Source of the DNA: Pseudomonas sp. Root562
Lineage (GTDB): Bacteria > Pseudomonadota > Gammaproteobacteria > Pseudomonadales > Pseudomonadaceae
Direction: 5' to 3'
Assembly: GCF_001427125.1 (NCBI RefSeq)
Contig: NZ_LMGK01000001.1
Coordinates: 17,820-81,819, forward strand
Length of the DNA: 64,000 bases
Shown: positions 43,729 to 52,972 of the stretch, one piece after another
Layout: the number at the start of each line of letters is the position of its first letter
Position numbering within the stretch: position 1 is the first letter of the stretch
Made by a program: the position numbers and the translations under genes
Notes under the pieces: model-generated
What the model saw: only the letters and a program-made list of their open reading frames with translations
The model's database searches: none
What the model was told of the DNA's origin: nothing

Positions 43729-44832
43729 ATGGCTGGTCCCGGATTGAGATTAGCGCTTGGCCTGAGCCTCCTGGCTTTACTGAGTGCCTGCGACAAAGAG
43801 AAACCGCTCGAAAAGGCTCGGCCACGGGTTTTCGTTCAGGAAGTCAAACTCACCGATTACGCTGCCAACATCACCTTGACCGGCGATGTGCAGGCTCGGG
43901 TGCAGACCGAGCTGTCTTTTCGCGTGAGTGGAAAGATCATCCAGCGTACGGTCGATGTGGGTGACCGGATCTCGGCCAGGCAGGTCCTTGCCCGGCTCGA
44001 CCCGAAGGACCTGCAAACCAGTCTCGACTCGGCACAGGCTCAAGTGGTGGCCGAGCAGGCCAAGGTCAAACAGAACGCCGCGTCTTTCGTGCGCCAGCAA
44101 AAACTGTTGCCCAAGGGTTATACCAGCCAAAGCGAGTACGACTCTGCGCAGGCGGCATTGCGCAGTAGCCAAAGCTCACTCGCGGCGGCCCAGGCGCAGT
44201 TGGCCAATGCCCGTGAGCAATTGAGTTACACCGCGTTGATGTCGGATGCGCCGGGCGTGATCACTGCGCGTCAGGCAGAAGTCGGGCAGGTGGTTCAGGC
44301 CACCGTGCCGATCTTCAGCCTGGCCCAGGACGGTGCGCGCGATGCGGTGTTCAACGTCTATGAATCGCTGCTGGCCGAACCACCATCAGACAAGGGCGTT
44401 GTGGTCAGCCTGCTCGATAATCCGGCGATCAAAACCACCGGTACAGTCCGCGAAATCACCCCGGCGGTCTCCGAGCAGACTGGCACTGTGCAAGTCAAAG
44501 TCACCCTCGACAGCTTGCCGCCCGGCATGCAACTGGGTTCGGTGGTGAGTGCCACAGCCAATACCCGGGGCAAGTCCGCGGTGGAATTGCCGTGGTCGGC
44601 GCTGACCAAAAAAATCAGCGAGCCCGCGGTATGGCTGGTAGACGGCGAAGGCAAGGCGCAGTTGCATACCGTCACCGTCGGCCGCTATCTGACCGGTAAA
44701 GTCATCATCAGTGAGGGCCTAAAAGGTGGTGAAAAAGTCGTCGTTGCCGGTGGCCAGTTGCTGCATCCCGGCGTGACGGTGGAAATCGCTGAAGACACCT
44801 ACAAGGAATTGGCCGCGGAGAGTCAACCATGA
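43729..44832 (+). CDS. RND membrane fusion lipoprotein, first of pair (TriA-like)
   Basis: This 367-residue periplasmic adaptor lipoprotein has lipobox LSAC (Cys about 21), lipoyl/barrel halves (SFRVSGKIIQRTVDVGDRIS, ALMSDAPGVITARQAEVGQ), a coiled-coil hairpin at about 100-165 and a C-terminal beta domain. It is followed, with a four-base overlap, by a second adaptor and then the RND pump. Two-adaptor RND operons are characteristic of TriABC of P. aeruginosa. Assignment to TriABC is by architecture, not by alignment. Confidence 0.85.
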   Translation: MAGPGLRLALGLSLLALLSACDKEKPLEKARPRVFVQEVKLTDYAANITLTGDVQARVQTELSFRVSGKIIQRTVDVGDRISARQVLARLDPKDLQTSLDSAQAQVVAEQAKVKQNAASFVRQQKLLPKGYTSQSEYDSAQAALRSSQSSLAAAQAQLANAREQLSYTALMSDAPGVITARQAEVGQVVQATVPIFSLAQDGARDAVFNVYESLLAEPPSDKGVVVSLLDNPAIKTTGTVREITPAVSEQTGTVQVKVTLDSLPPGMQLGSVVSATANTRGKSAVELPWSALTKKISEPAVWLVDGEGKAQLHTVTVGRYLTGKVIISEGLKGGEKVVVAGGQLLHPGVTVEIAEDTYKELAAESQP

Positions 44833-45896
44833 AGCATCTGTTACTGGTTCTGACCAGTGTGATGCTGGCGGCCTGCTCGGAAAAAGAAGCGCCAGCGGAG
44901 CCGGTGCGACCGGTGTTGTCGATCAAGGTCGAGGCACTGGGTGAACAAAACCTTGGCCGATTCGCGGGGAGCATCCAGGCCCGCTATGAGAGCAATGTCG
45001 GTTTCCGTGTACCGGGACGCATCGCGAGCCGTAGCGTCGATGTCGGCGCGGAGGTCGACAAGGGGGCGTTGCTTGCCTCGCTGGACCCTACGGATCAGCA
45101 GAACCAATTGCGCTCGGCAGAGGGCGACCTGGCGAGCATCCGGGCGAATCTGATCAACGCCCAGGCCACCGCCCGGCGACAGCAGAGCCTGTTCGATCAA
45201 GGCGTGGGCTCCCAGGCGCAACTCGACGCTGCACTGACTGACCTGAAGACCACCCAGGCCTCGCTGGACCAGGCTCAGGCAGCGGTCAGCCAGGCCAAGG
45301 ATCAACTCAACTACGTTGAATTGCGTGCCGATCACAAAGCGGTCGTCACCGCGTGGATGGCCGAAGCCGGACAAGTGGTCACCGCCGGCCAGCAAGTGGT
45401 TACCCTGGCGCGACCGGACATCAAGGAGGCGGTGATCGATCTGCCGGACACCCTGGTCGATCAGTTACCCGAAGACGTGGTGTTCCAGGTTGCTTCGCAA
45501 TTGAGCCCGGAGATCAACACCACGGCTATCGTGCGGGAAATCGAGCCCCAGGCACAAAGTGCAACCCGTACCCGACGCGCGCGCCTGACCCTTTCCGAAA
45601 CACCCAGCGGATTTCGCCTGGGCACGGCGATCAGCGTGACATTGATTTCGGCGATCAAGCCGCAGATCGAATTGCCTCTTAGCGCATTGCAGGAAGTCGA
45701 AGGCAAGTCGCGCATCTGGGTAATCGATGCCCAGGCGCAAACCGTTTCTCCCAGGGATGTCAGCATCATCAGCCGCACGGACAGCACCGTCGTAGTCGCC
45801 AGCGGCGTGAAGTCCGGCGAGCGGATTGTCAGTGCGGGAGTCAACAGCCTCAAACCGGGGCAAAAAGTGAAAGTAGATGAGGGCAGCCCACAATGA
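44829..45896 (+). CDS. RND membrane fusion lipoprotein, second of pair (TriB-like)
   Basis: This 355-residue adaptor has lipobox LAAC (Cys about 16), the segments GFRVPGRIASRSVDVGAEVD and ELRADHKAVVTAWMAEAGQV, and a coiled-coil hairpin (about 100-160). It differs substantially from the first adaptor, so the pair is not a recent duplication. It overlaps both neighbours by four bases, indicating coupled translation and probably a fixed adaptor ratio in the pump. Confidence 0.85.
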   Translation: MKHLLLVLTSVMLAACSEKEAPAEPVRPVLSIKVEALGEQNLGRFAGSIQARYESNVGFRVPGRIASRSVDVGAEVDKGALLASLDPTDQQNQLRSAEGDLASIRANLINAQATARRQQSLFDQGVGSQAQLDAALTDLKTTQASLDQAQAAVSQAKDQLNYVELRADHKAVVTAWMAEAGQVVTAGQQVVTLARPDIKEAVIDLPDTLVDQLPEDVVFQVASQLSPEINTTAIVREIEPQAQSATRTRRARLTLSETPSGFRLGTAISVTLISAIKPQIELPLSALQEVEGKSRIWVIDAQAQTVSPRDVSIISRTDSTVVVASGVKSGERIVSAGVNSLKPGQKVKVDEGSPQ

Positions 45897-48800
45897 AAGG
45901 GAGTTTCAACTTATCCGAATGGGCGCTCAAACATCAGTCGTTTGTCTGGTATCTGATGTTCGTCGCATTGCTGATGGGCGTGTTTTCATACCTGAACCTG
46001 GGGCGCGAGGAAGACCCTTCCTTCACGATCAAGACCATGGTTATCCAGACCCGCTGGCCAGGTGCGACCCAGGAGGAAACTCTCAAGCAGGTCACTGACC
46101 GCATCGAGAAAAAACTCGAAGAACTCGACTCGCTCGACTACGTGAAAAGCTATACCCGACCGGGTGAGTCCACGGTCTACGTTTACTTGCGCGACACGAC
46201 CAAGGCCAAGGACATTCCGGAAATCTGGTACCAGGTGCGCAAGAAGATCGGCGACATCCGTTATTCGTTTCCACAAGGCATTCAGGGACCGTCGTTCAAC
46301 GATGAATTCGGCGACGTGTTCGGTTCGATCTATGCCTTTACCGCCGACGGTCTGACATTGCGCCAATTGCGCGACTACGTCGAACAGGCCCGTGCCGATA
46401 TCCGCGGCGTACCGGGCTTGGGCAAGATCGAGATGATTGGCCAGCAGGACGAAGTCCTGTACCTGAACTTCTCGACCCGCAAACTGGCGGCGCTGGGTAT
46501 CGATGAGCAACAGGTTGTGCAAAGTCTGCAAACACAAAACGCCGTGACCCCGGCCGGGGTGATCGAGGCGGGACCCGAGCGGATTTCCGTACGCACGTCA
46601 GGGCAGTTCATTTCCGAGAAGGATCTGGCCAACGTCAATCTGCGACTCAATGATCGCTTTTATCGTCTGGCCGATATAGCCGATATCCGCCGAGGCTACG
46701 TCGACCCCTCGACGCCGGAATTCCGCTTCAATGGCCAACAGGCTATCGGTCTGGCCATAGCCATGCAGACCGGGGGCAACATCCAGGAATTCGGCAAGGC
46801 GCTGCATCAGCGTATTAATGAGCTCACTGCCAACCTGCCGATGGGTGTCGGTGTGCACAACGTGTCCGATCAGTCTGTTGTGGTAGAAGCCGCTGTTGGC
46901 GGCTTCACCAGTGCGTTGTTCGAAGCGGTGGTGATCGTGTTGGTGGTCAGCTTCATCAGCCTCGGCTTGCGTGCTGGCTTGGTGGTGGCTTGCTCGATCC
47001 CGCTGGTATTGGCCATGGTGTTCGTGTTCATGGAGTACAGCGGAATCACCATGCAGCGGATTTCCCTCGGTGCGTTGATCATCGCGCTGGGCCTGCTGGT
47101 GGATGACGCAATGATCACGGTCGAGATGATGGTCTCGCGTCTGGAGCTGGGCGAGTCCAAGGAACAGGCTGCGACTTTTGCCTACACCTCGACCGCGTTC
47201 CCGATGCTCACCGGCACGCTGGTGACCGTCGCCGGTTTCGTCCCCATTGGTTTGAATGGCAGCTCGGCCGGCGAATACACCTTTACCCTGTTCGCGGTAA
47301 TTGCCGTCGCGATGATGGTTTCGTGGGTGGTCGCGGTGCTGTTTGCGCCGGTCATCGGCGTGCACATCCTCAGTGCCAATGTGAAGCCGCACGCGGCGGA
47401 GCCCGGTCGACTGGGGCGGGCATTCAACGGCGGTCTGTTGTGGTGCATGCGCAACCGGTGGTGGGCGATCGGCATCACGGTGCTGCTGTTCGCGCTGTCG
47501 GTTGTGGGTATGCAGTTTGTACAGAACCAATTCTTTCCGGCCTCGGATCGCCCGGAAATCCTCGTGGATCTGAACCTGCCACAAAACGCCTCGATCGATG
47601 AAACCCGCAAGGCCGTGGACAAGCTCGAGGCGACGCTCAAGGGTGACCCGGATATCGTGCGCTGGAGTAGTTACGTCGGCCAGGGTGCGATTCGTTTTTA
47701 TCTGCCCCTCGACCAGCAACTGCAGAACCCGTATTACGCGCAACTGGTGATCGTCGCCAAAGACTTCGAGACGCGCGCCGCCCTCAGCGATCGGCTGCGT
47801 GAACGTCTGCGCAATGATTTCGTGGGTATCGGCAGTTTCGTCCAGGCGCTGGAGTTAGGCCCGCCTGTGGGGCGGCCGATCCAGTACCGCGTCAGCGGCC
47901 CGGACATCGACCAGGTGCGCAAGCACGCCATCGATCTGGCCAGCCAGCTGGACAAGAACCCGCACATCGGCGAAATCATTTTCGACTGGAACGAGCCTGG
48001 CAAGGTGCTGCGCATCGATATCGCCCAGGACAAGGCTCGCCAGCTCGGCTTGTCTTCCGAAGACGTGGCGAACCTGATGAACAGCATCGTCACTGGCTCG
48101 ACGGTGACGCAGGTCGACGACGATATCTACCTGATCAATGTGGTCGGCCGCGCCGTGGATGCTGAACGGGGCTCGCCGGAAACCCTGCAGAACCTGCAAA
48201 TTCTCACGCCGGGCGGCACCTCGATTCCCCTGCTCGCGTTTGCCTCGGTGCGTTACGAACTGGAGCAACCGCTTGTGTGGCGTCGCGACCGCAAACCGAC
48301 AATCACCATCAAGACCGCAGTGATCGGTGATATTCAGCCAACCGATCTGGTGAAGCTGCTCAAACCGGACATCGACAAGTACGCCGCCGCATTGCCTGCG
48401 GGGTACAAGGTCGCCACGGGCGGTACGGTGGAGGAGAGTGCCAAGGCCCAGGGGCCGATCAACAAAGTCGTGCCGTTGATGATATTCCTGATGGCCACCT
48501 TTCTGATGATTCAACTGCACAGCGTGCAGAAGATGTTCCTGGTAGCCAGCGTCGCGCCGCTGGGCTTGATCGGCGTGGTGTTGGCGCTGGTGCCGACCGG
48601 AACGCCAATGGGCTTTGTGGCGATACTCGGCATCCTGGCGCTGATCGGCATCATCATCCGCAACTCGGTGATCCTGGTAACCCAGATCGACACGTTCATC
48701 GCCGACGGTTCTTCACCATGGGATGCCGTGGTGGAAGCTACCGAACACCGGCGGCGCCCGATTTTGCTCACCGCCGCGGCGGCGAGCCTGGGCATGATCC

Positions 48801-48949
48801 CGATTGCCCGGGAAGTGTTCTGGGGACCGATGGCCTACGCGATGATCGGCGGGATCATCGTCGCGACCTTGCTGACGCTGCTGTTTTTGCCGGCACTGTA
48901 TGTGGCCTGGTACAAGATTCGCGAGCCGAAGAAAGACGCCGCGCAGTGA
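45893..48949 (+). CDS. RND efflux transporter (TriC-like)
   Basis: This 1018-residue inner-membrane RND pump has twelve expected helices in two halves with large periplasmic loops. The proton-relay Asp pair in TM4 is present (GLLVDDAMITVEMM, near 405). Further helices include GILALIGIIIRNSVILVTQID. It works with the two upstream adaptors and an outer-membrane channel encoded elsewhere (none adjacent, as for TriABC-OpmH). Its stop TGA is the first three bases of a TGATCG repeat. Confidence 0.9.
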   Translation: MKGSFNLSEWALKHQSFVWYLMFVALLMGVFSYLNLGREEDPSFTIKTMVIQTRWPGATQEETLKQVTDRIEKKLEELDSLDYVKSYTRPGESTVYVYLRDTTKAKDIPEIWYQVRKKIGDIRYSFPQGIQGPSFNDEFGDVFGSIYAFTADGLTLRQLRDYVEQARADIRGVPGLGKIEMIGQQDEVLYLNFSTRKLAALGIDEQQVVQSLQTQNAVTPAGVIEAGPERISVRTSGQFISEKDLANVNLRLNDRFYRLADIADIRRGYVDPSTPEFRFNGQQAIGLAIAMQTGGNIQEFGKALHQRINELTANLPMGVGVHNVSDQSVVVEAAVGGFTSALFEAVVIVLVVSFISLGLRAGLVVACSIPLVLAMVFVFMEYSGITMQRISLGALIIALGLLVDDAMITVEMMVSRLELGESKEQAATFAYTSTAFPMLTGTLVTVAGFVPIGLNGSSAGEYTFTLFAVIAVAMMVSWVVAVLFAPVIGVHILSANVKPHAAEPGRLGRAFNGGLLWCMRNRWWAIGITVLLFALSVVGMQFVQNQFFPASDRPEILVDLNLPQNASIDETRKAVDKLEATLKGDPDIVRWSSYVGQGAIRFYLPLDQQLQNPYYAQLVIVAKDFETRAALSDRLRERLRNDFVGIGSFVQALELGPPVGRPIQYRVSGPDIDQVRKHAIDLASQLDKNPHIGEIIFDWNEPGKVLRIDIAQDKARQLGLSSEDVANLMNSIVTGSTVTQVDDDIYLINVVGRAVDAERGSPETLQNLQILTPGGTSIPLLAFASVRYELEQPLVWRRDRKPTITIKTAVIGDIQPTDLVKLLKPDIDKYAAALPAGYKVATGGTVEESAKAQGPINKVVPLMIFLMATFLMIQLHSVQKMFLVASVAPLGLIGVVLALVPTGTPMGFVAILGILALIGIIIRNSVILVTQIDTFIADGSSPWDAVVEATEHRRRPILLTAAAASLGMIPIAREVFWGPMAYAMIGGIIVATLLTLLFLPALYVAWYKIREPKKDAAQ

Positions 48950-49021
48950 TCGTTCCCACGCTCTGCGGCATGACGCAGAGCGTCACTGGCTGCATTCCCA
49001 CGCAGAGCGTGGGAACGATCA
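48947..49021. repeat. Composite TGATCG repeat, copy 3
   Basis: The outer arms TGATCGTTCCCACGC and GCGTGGGAACGATCA enclose inner arms GACGCAGAGCGTC and GCATTCCCACGC. The left TGA is the RND stop codon and the right TCA is the reverse-strand stop of the methyltransferase, so the element exactly fills the convergent intergenic space. Confidence 0.88.
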
Positions 49022-49648
49022 GTCGACGCGCCGCCAGACACTCGCCAGCCAGGGCTGCTGCTCGCGCGGCAGCCCCGCCGGCCGGTAGTAATGCTCCAGC
49101 TCGACAAAGCCCGCCTCGGTCAGCAGCTGTTGCCAGGCCGCAAGATCGTGATACGCCCCATACCGTGGCCCGTTCCAGCCTTCCTGATTTTCGCCACGAG
49201 GATTGGAACTGAACAACACCCCTCCCGGTTTCAACGTTCCCCACAACTGTTTCAACACCCGCGGCAGTTCCTGTCGCGGAACATGAAACAACACCGCGTT
49301 GGCAAAAATCCCGTCGAAACGCTCGGCCGGCAAGTCGAGCTTCAGGAAGTCCTGTTGCCAGACTTCGCAGCCACTGTCGTCACGGGCCATTTGCGCGAAC
49401 CTTTCCGAACCGTCCAGTCCGACGGCCCGATGGCCCATGCGCGTAAACGTCTGCAAATCACGACCGGGACCGCAGCCAAAATCGAGAATGTCGAACGGCG
49501 CCGTGCCTTGAATGTGCCGCAACAGCGCGTCGATATTCTGGCTGACATCGTGATCGCGTGTCCCCTCACGAAAGTTCTCAGCGACCGAGTTGTAATGGCC
49601 CAGAGTGGTGGCGGTGATCTGCTTGAGGTCGTCGGGGGTTTGTTTCAT
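49019..49648 (-). CDS. Class I SAM-dependent methyltransferase
   Basis: This 209-residue protein has a Rossmann methyltransferase fold: motif I ILDFGCGPGRDLQTF near residue 53, acidic motif II VGLDGSE near 77, motif IV FDGIFANAVLFHV near 112 and LKPGGVLFSSNPRG near 140. It belongs to the UbiE/Methyltransf_11 type; substrate unknown. The stop codon overlaps the end of a TGATCG repeat shared with the convergent RND gene. Confidence 0.85.
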   Translation of the reverse strand: MKQTPDDLKQITATTLGHYNSVAENFREGTRDHDVSQNIDALLRHIQGTAPFDILDFGCGPGRDLQTFTRMGHRAVGLDGSERFAQMARDDSGCEVWQQDFLKLDLPAERFDGIFANAVLFHVPRQELPRVLKQLWGTLKPGGVLFSSNPRGENQEGWNGPRYGAYHDLAAWQQLLTEAGFVELEHYYRPAGLPREQQPWLASVWRRVD

Positions 49649-49740
49649 GGTCGGCTGCGCAGGTAAAGGAGTTGTGCCGACTATAAGCGCTTTCGCGCTT
49701 CAAAAGATCGCAACCTACGGCAGCGCCTACATTGGGTAAC

Positions 49741-49960
49741 CGATATCGCGACTAAACGAACAGGGGTGGCGGCTGCACGCAGGTTAGTCGACCGGCCTCT
49801 AGGAATACCGGCGCACCCGAAGGTGCCCTGCGCACAGCCACCATAAAATTCAGGCAATAAAAAACACCTGAAAGAGGTGACGCTGTACGCCTAGAGGAAC
49901 CGGGCGACTAAACCCGTTCACTGATGAGCAGTGACGAACCGAGACTAGCCAGCGAATTTG
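49741..49960. other. Structured intergenic element of unknown type
   Basis: This is gene-free sequence between the methyltransferase start and the metI end. GGTTAGTCGACCGGCCTC... (49782-49803) can pair with CCTAGAGG...CGACTAAACC (49890-49914) over about 21 bp with small bulges. GGTGG-GGCTG-GCAGG (49765-49783) can pair with CCTGC-CAGCC-ACC (49827-49842). The two stems interleave as in a pseudoknot. Local hairpins lie at 49810-49827, 49865-49879 and 49915-49938. GCGACTAAAC occurs twice (49748-49757, 49904-49913). I match it to no known RNA family. Confidence 0.45.
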
Positions 49961-50110
49961 CCAGGCGCAAGCGAGCGAAATGATCTAGGAAATGACCTGC
50001 AAAGGAAAGGAATCGGGACTTCGGAATTGCCGATTTCTCTGTGGGAAAACTTCCCTTCTGCGTCCAATAATCCCTCATGGCCAGGAAGCTGTTATGCAGG
50101 ACAAACACGC

Positions 50111-50248
50111 TTTGTGGCGAGGGAGCTTGCTCCCGCTGGGCTGCGAAGAAGCCCCCCAGACCATTCAAAGAGGTGTATCAGAAACATGCGGGTGTCAGTT
50201 TTTGCGATTGCTGCGCAATCGAGCGGGAGCAAGCTCCCTCGCCACAAA
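50111..50248. repeat. REP doublet with wide spacer
   Basis: TTTGTGGCGAGGGAGCTTGC... (50111-50137) and its perfect 27-bp reverse complement (50222-50248) are separated by 84 bases. They lie just beyond the end of metI. No gene is visible between 49649 and 50271. Confidence 0.88.
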
Positions 50249-50271
50249 AGCGCCTCCATCCCCCAGCCTAC

Positions 50272-50916
50272 TCAGCGCTTGTTGAGCCCCCGCGCCAACC
50301 GATCCCCGCCCAACTGAATCACTGCCACCAACGCCACCAGCAACACAATCACCGTCAGCATGATCTGGCTGTCAAAGCGCTGGTAGCCATACCGGTAGGC
50401 GATGTCACCCAGGCCGCCCGCACCGATCGCCCCGGCCATGGCCGACGAATTGATCATGGTCACCAGGGTGATGGTGAATCCGCCGACAATCCCCGGTAGC
50501 GCTTCCGGCAACAGCACGTGCCAGACGATGTGCTCGCGCCGGCAACCCATGGCTTGCGCCGCTTCGATCAAGCCATGGTCGACTTCACGCAGACTGACCT
50601 CGGCAATACGCGCAAAGAACGGTGTCGCGGCGATGGTCAGCGGCACCACAGCCGCCCAGACGCCGTAGGTGGTGCCGACGATCAGGCGGGTGAAGGGGAT
50701 CAGCGCGACCATCAAAATCAGGAACGGGATCGAACGGAACAAGTTCACGAACGCGCCCAATGCGCGATTAAGCGCCGGGGCTTCGTAGATGCCGCCCTTG
50801 GAGCTGGTGACCAGGATCACCGCCAGCGGAATACCCGCCAGCAGGGCGATCAGCGATGACACACCGACCATCAGAAACGTATCTATGAAGCCTTGCAGCA
50901 AGCGATCAAACCACAT
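50272..50916 (-). CDS. metI: Methionine-type ABC permease MetI
   Basis: This 214-residue permease has five to six helices. The EAA loop reads [28 protein letters not shown] (EAAQAMG near 105) and the family end is [19 protein letters not shown]. With MetN and MetQ it imports methionine or a related sulfur compound. Its start overlaps the metN end by 11 bases. Last gene of the sfnB-sfnB-monooxygenase-metQNI series. Confidence 0.93.
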   Translation of the reverse strand: MWFDRLLQGFIDTFLMVGVSSLIALLAGIPLAVILVTSSKGGIYEAPALNRALGAFVNLFRSIPFLILMVALIPFTRLIVGTTYGVWAAVVPLTIAATPFFARIAEVSLREVDHGLIEAAQAMGCRREHIVWHVLLPEALPGIVGGFTITLVTMINSSAMAGAIGAGGLGDIAYRYGYQRFDSQIMLTVIVLLVALVAVIQLGGDRLARGLNKR

Positions 50917-52027
50917 AACCCAATACCTCCACCTGTTGCGCCCAACGGCCGGCGCGTTGCTGCAATTCTTCGGCAGCGTGGGATGATCCGGTCACTGCCA
51001 GTAGCAGTTGCCCAAGCGCGTGTCCCTGAATCCGTTCCACGCCACCCTGCAACAGACGCACGCGTCCACCGAGAGCGGCGAACAGCGCGGCCAGGTCCGG
51101 TTCAGCCTGGGCCGCTCCGGTAAATTGCAGGCGCAGTACCACAGCGTCTTCGGCGGAGCGTGGTTGAGGCTGCAAACGGCTTTGCAGCTCCGGCGGCAGG
51201 GCATGTTGCAACGGCGCGAGCAAGGTCTTGCTGACTTCATGCTGCGGATTGCCGAACACTTCCCACACCGGGCCTTGTTCAACGATCCGGCCATGTTCGA
51301 GGACGACGACGCGATCGCAGATCTCGCGGATCACCGCCATTTCATGGGTGATCAAAATGATGGTCAGCCCCAGGCGTTGATTGATCTCGCGCAACAGCCC
51401 GAGGATCGACTGCGTGGTCTCCGGGTCCAGTGCCGAAGTGGCCTCGTCACACAGCAGAATCGCCGGGTCGTGCACCAGCGCGCGGGCGATACCGACACGC
51501 TGTTTCTGACCGCCGGACAACTGCGCCGGGTAGGCCTTGTGCTTGTTTTGCAGACCCACCAATTCCAGCAGCTCGCGGACCTTTTGCTCGCGTTTTTCCT
51601 TGGCGACACCGGCGACTTTCAGGGGCAGTTCGACGTTCTGCCAAACCGTCTTGGCCGACATCAGATTGAAGTGCTGGAAGATCATGCCAATGCGCCGGCG
51701 CAGCGCTACGAGGCGGTCCTCATCGAACTCGCCGATGTCGATCTGATCGATCAGCACCCGGCCCGAGCTCGGTTGCTCAAGGCGATTGATGGTGCGGATC
51801 AACGACGACTTGCCGGCGCCGCTGCGACCGATAATGCCGAACACTTCACCGTGCTGGATCGCCAGGTCGATGCCGTGCAGCGCGGCCACCGGACCTTGTT
51901 TGCCGTCGTAGGTTTTACCCAGGCCGATGAAGCGCACGTGAGCGCTATTGAGCGCTGGGTGCAACTCGGTCTGTTGTGCTTTGTGAGGCGCTGGAGTTTC
52001 CAGTCGCCGTTGCGTGGCAGCCGTCAT
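50906..52027 (-). CDS. metN: Methionine-type ABC ATPase MetN
   Basis: This 373-residue ABC ATPase has Walker A GRSGAGKS (67-74), signature LSGGQKQR, Walker [14 protein letters not shown] and switch His [10 protein letters not shown]-terminal NIL domain (about 285-365) allosterically senses substrate in MetN proteins. A roughly 28-residue N-terminal extension precedes the first strand. ATG 52027 is used; three bases separate it from the metQ stop. It energises MetI. Confidence 0.93.
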   Translation of the reverse strand: MTAATQRRLETPAPHKAQQTELHPALNSAHVRFIGLGKTYDGKQGPVAALHGIDLAIQHGEVFGIIGRSGAGKSSLIRTINRLEQPSSGRVLIDQIDIGEFDEDRLVALRRRIGMIFQHFNLMSAKTVWQNVELPLKVAGVAKEKREQKVRELLELVGLQNKHKAYPAQLSGGQKQRVGIARALVHDPAILLCDEATSALDPETTQSILGLLREINQRLGLTIILITHEMAVIREICDRVVVLEHGRIVEQGPVWEVFGNPQHEVSKTLLAPLQHALPPELQSRLQPQPRSAEDAVVLRLQFTGAAQAEPDLAALFAALGGRVRLLQGGVERIQGHALGQLLLAVTGSSHAAEELQQRAGRWAQQVEVLGYVV

Positions 52028-52029
52028 GC

Positions 52030-52839
52030 TCAACTCTCCCAACCGGCTTGATAGAGCTTGCCATGGGCTTTATCCAGAGCGGCGCGAACGGCTGGCGAAT
52101 GCTGATAGATGTCGACGAACTTGATCAGGCGCGGGTCGGTTTTGCTCTTCGGCTGGATCACGAATTGAATCACGTATTCCTTGTGATCGAGGCCGTCGAA
52201 CAGCAGCGCGGAGCCCGCATCGAAGGTCTTCGACAATCGAATGTAGGCCGGGTAACCCTGGACCAGATCGGCGTCGTCGTAGGCACGCACCAGTTGCACG
52301 GCTTCAACCTGGAGAATCTTGATTTGCTTCGGGTTGGCGATGATGTCTTCTTCGGTGGCCTTGTAGCCGACACCGGGTTTGAGGGTGATCAGGCCAGCCT
52401 TGGCCAGCAACTGTAAACCACGACCGCTGTTGATCGGATCGTTGGCGATGGCGACGCTGGCGCCTTGCGGCAGCTCGTCGAAGCTTTTGTATTTTTTCGA
52501 GTAGAGGCCGACGTTGTTGATGATTCCCGGCGCGAACGGCACCAGGTCAAAACCGGAAGCAGCCTTGGCGTTTTCCAGGAACGGAATGTGCTGGAAGTAG
52601 TTCACGTCGATGTCGCCGGCAGCCAGGCTGACGTTGGGTGCGATCCAGTCGGTGAACTCCACCAGCTCGACTTTCAGGCCGTGCTTGCCGGCTTCTTCGA
52701 CCGCCGCTTCCAGAGGAATGGCGAAGGCGGCGGTGGTGCCGATTTTCAGCGGAGCGTCGGCGGCGAAAACCGCAGAGCTGAACAGGCCGAGGGCCAGGGC
52801 CAGTGCTTTGACTGGGTGAGAGAAGAGCTTCTTGGTCAT
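52030..52839 (-). CDS. metQ: MetQ/NlpA-family substrate-binding protein of metNIQ
   Basis: This 269-residue exported protein has a signal peptide ending FAA (about residue 24). NlpA-family body: [44 protein letters not shown] and [18 protein letters not shown]. Start 52839 is followed by a basic n-region; the longer in-frame opening runs through the composite repeat and is rejected. The context with SfnB and a desulfurising monooxygenase suggests a sulfonate, sulfone or methionine-derivative ligand. Confidence 0.88.
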   Translation of the reverse strand: MTKKLFSHPVKALALALGLFSSAVFAADAPLKIGTTAAFAIPLEAAVEEAGKHGLKVELVEFTDWIAPNVSLAAGDIDVNYFQHIPFLENAKAASGFDLVPFAPGIINNVGLYSKKYKSFDELPQGASVAIANDPINSGRGLQLLAKAGLITLKPGVGYKATEEDIIANPKQIKILQVEAVQLVRAYDDADLVQGYPAYIRLSKTFDAGSALLFDGLDHKEYVIQFVIQPKSKTDPRLIKFVDIYQHSPAVRAALDKAHGKLYQAGWES

Positions 52840-52860
52840 GATGTTTTTTCCAGTCAGTGC

Positions 52861-52970
52861 GATCGTTCCCACGCTCTGCGTGGGAATGCCTCTCGGGACG
52901 CTCCGCGTCCCTGCGGTTGTGACGCGGAGCGTCACTGGCTGCATTCCCACGCGGAGCGTGGGAACGATCG
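52861..52970. repeat. Composite TGATCG repeat, copy 4
   Basis: GATCGTTCCCACGCTCTGCG... to ...GCGTGGGAACGATC with inner arms GGGACGCTCCGCGTCCC and GACGCGGAGCGTC. It lies two bases past the monooxygenase stop and 21 bases before the metQ start, splitting an otherwise tight operon. Confidence 0.88.
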
Positions 52971-52972
52971 GG

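Noticed and set aside
49827..49914. Passing likeness to a GEMM-I c-di-GMP riboswitch (CACCTGAAAGAGGTGACGC, then CTAAACC)
   Set aside because: Only the first hairpin and a CTAAACC-like string match. The tetraloop-receptor helix and second stem are missing, and no downstream gene on that strand would be controlled.
49915..49940. CTGATGA ... GAA resembling a hammerhead ribozyme core
   Set aside because: Between CTGATGA and GAA only one base pair of stem II could form, and the same bases make a better simple hairpin (GTTCACTG/CAGTGAC/GAAC). A third stem with a cleavage triplet was not found.
49741..49960. Group I intron or integron attC interpretation of the structured element
   Set aside because: There are too few bases upstream for the P3-P6 domain. 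The GTTAGTC and GACTAAAC strings do not fit the attC core (RYYYAAC/GTTRRRY) or the full intron R/S elements.
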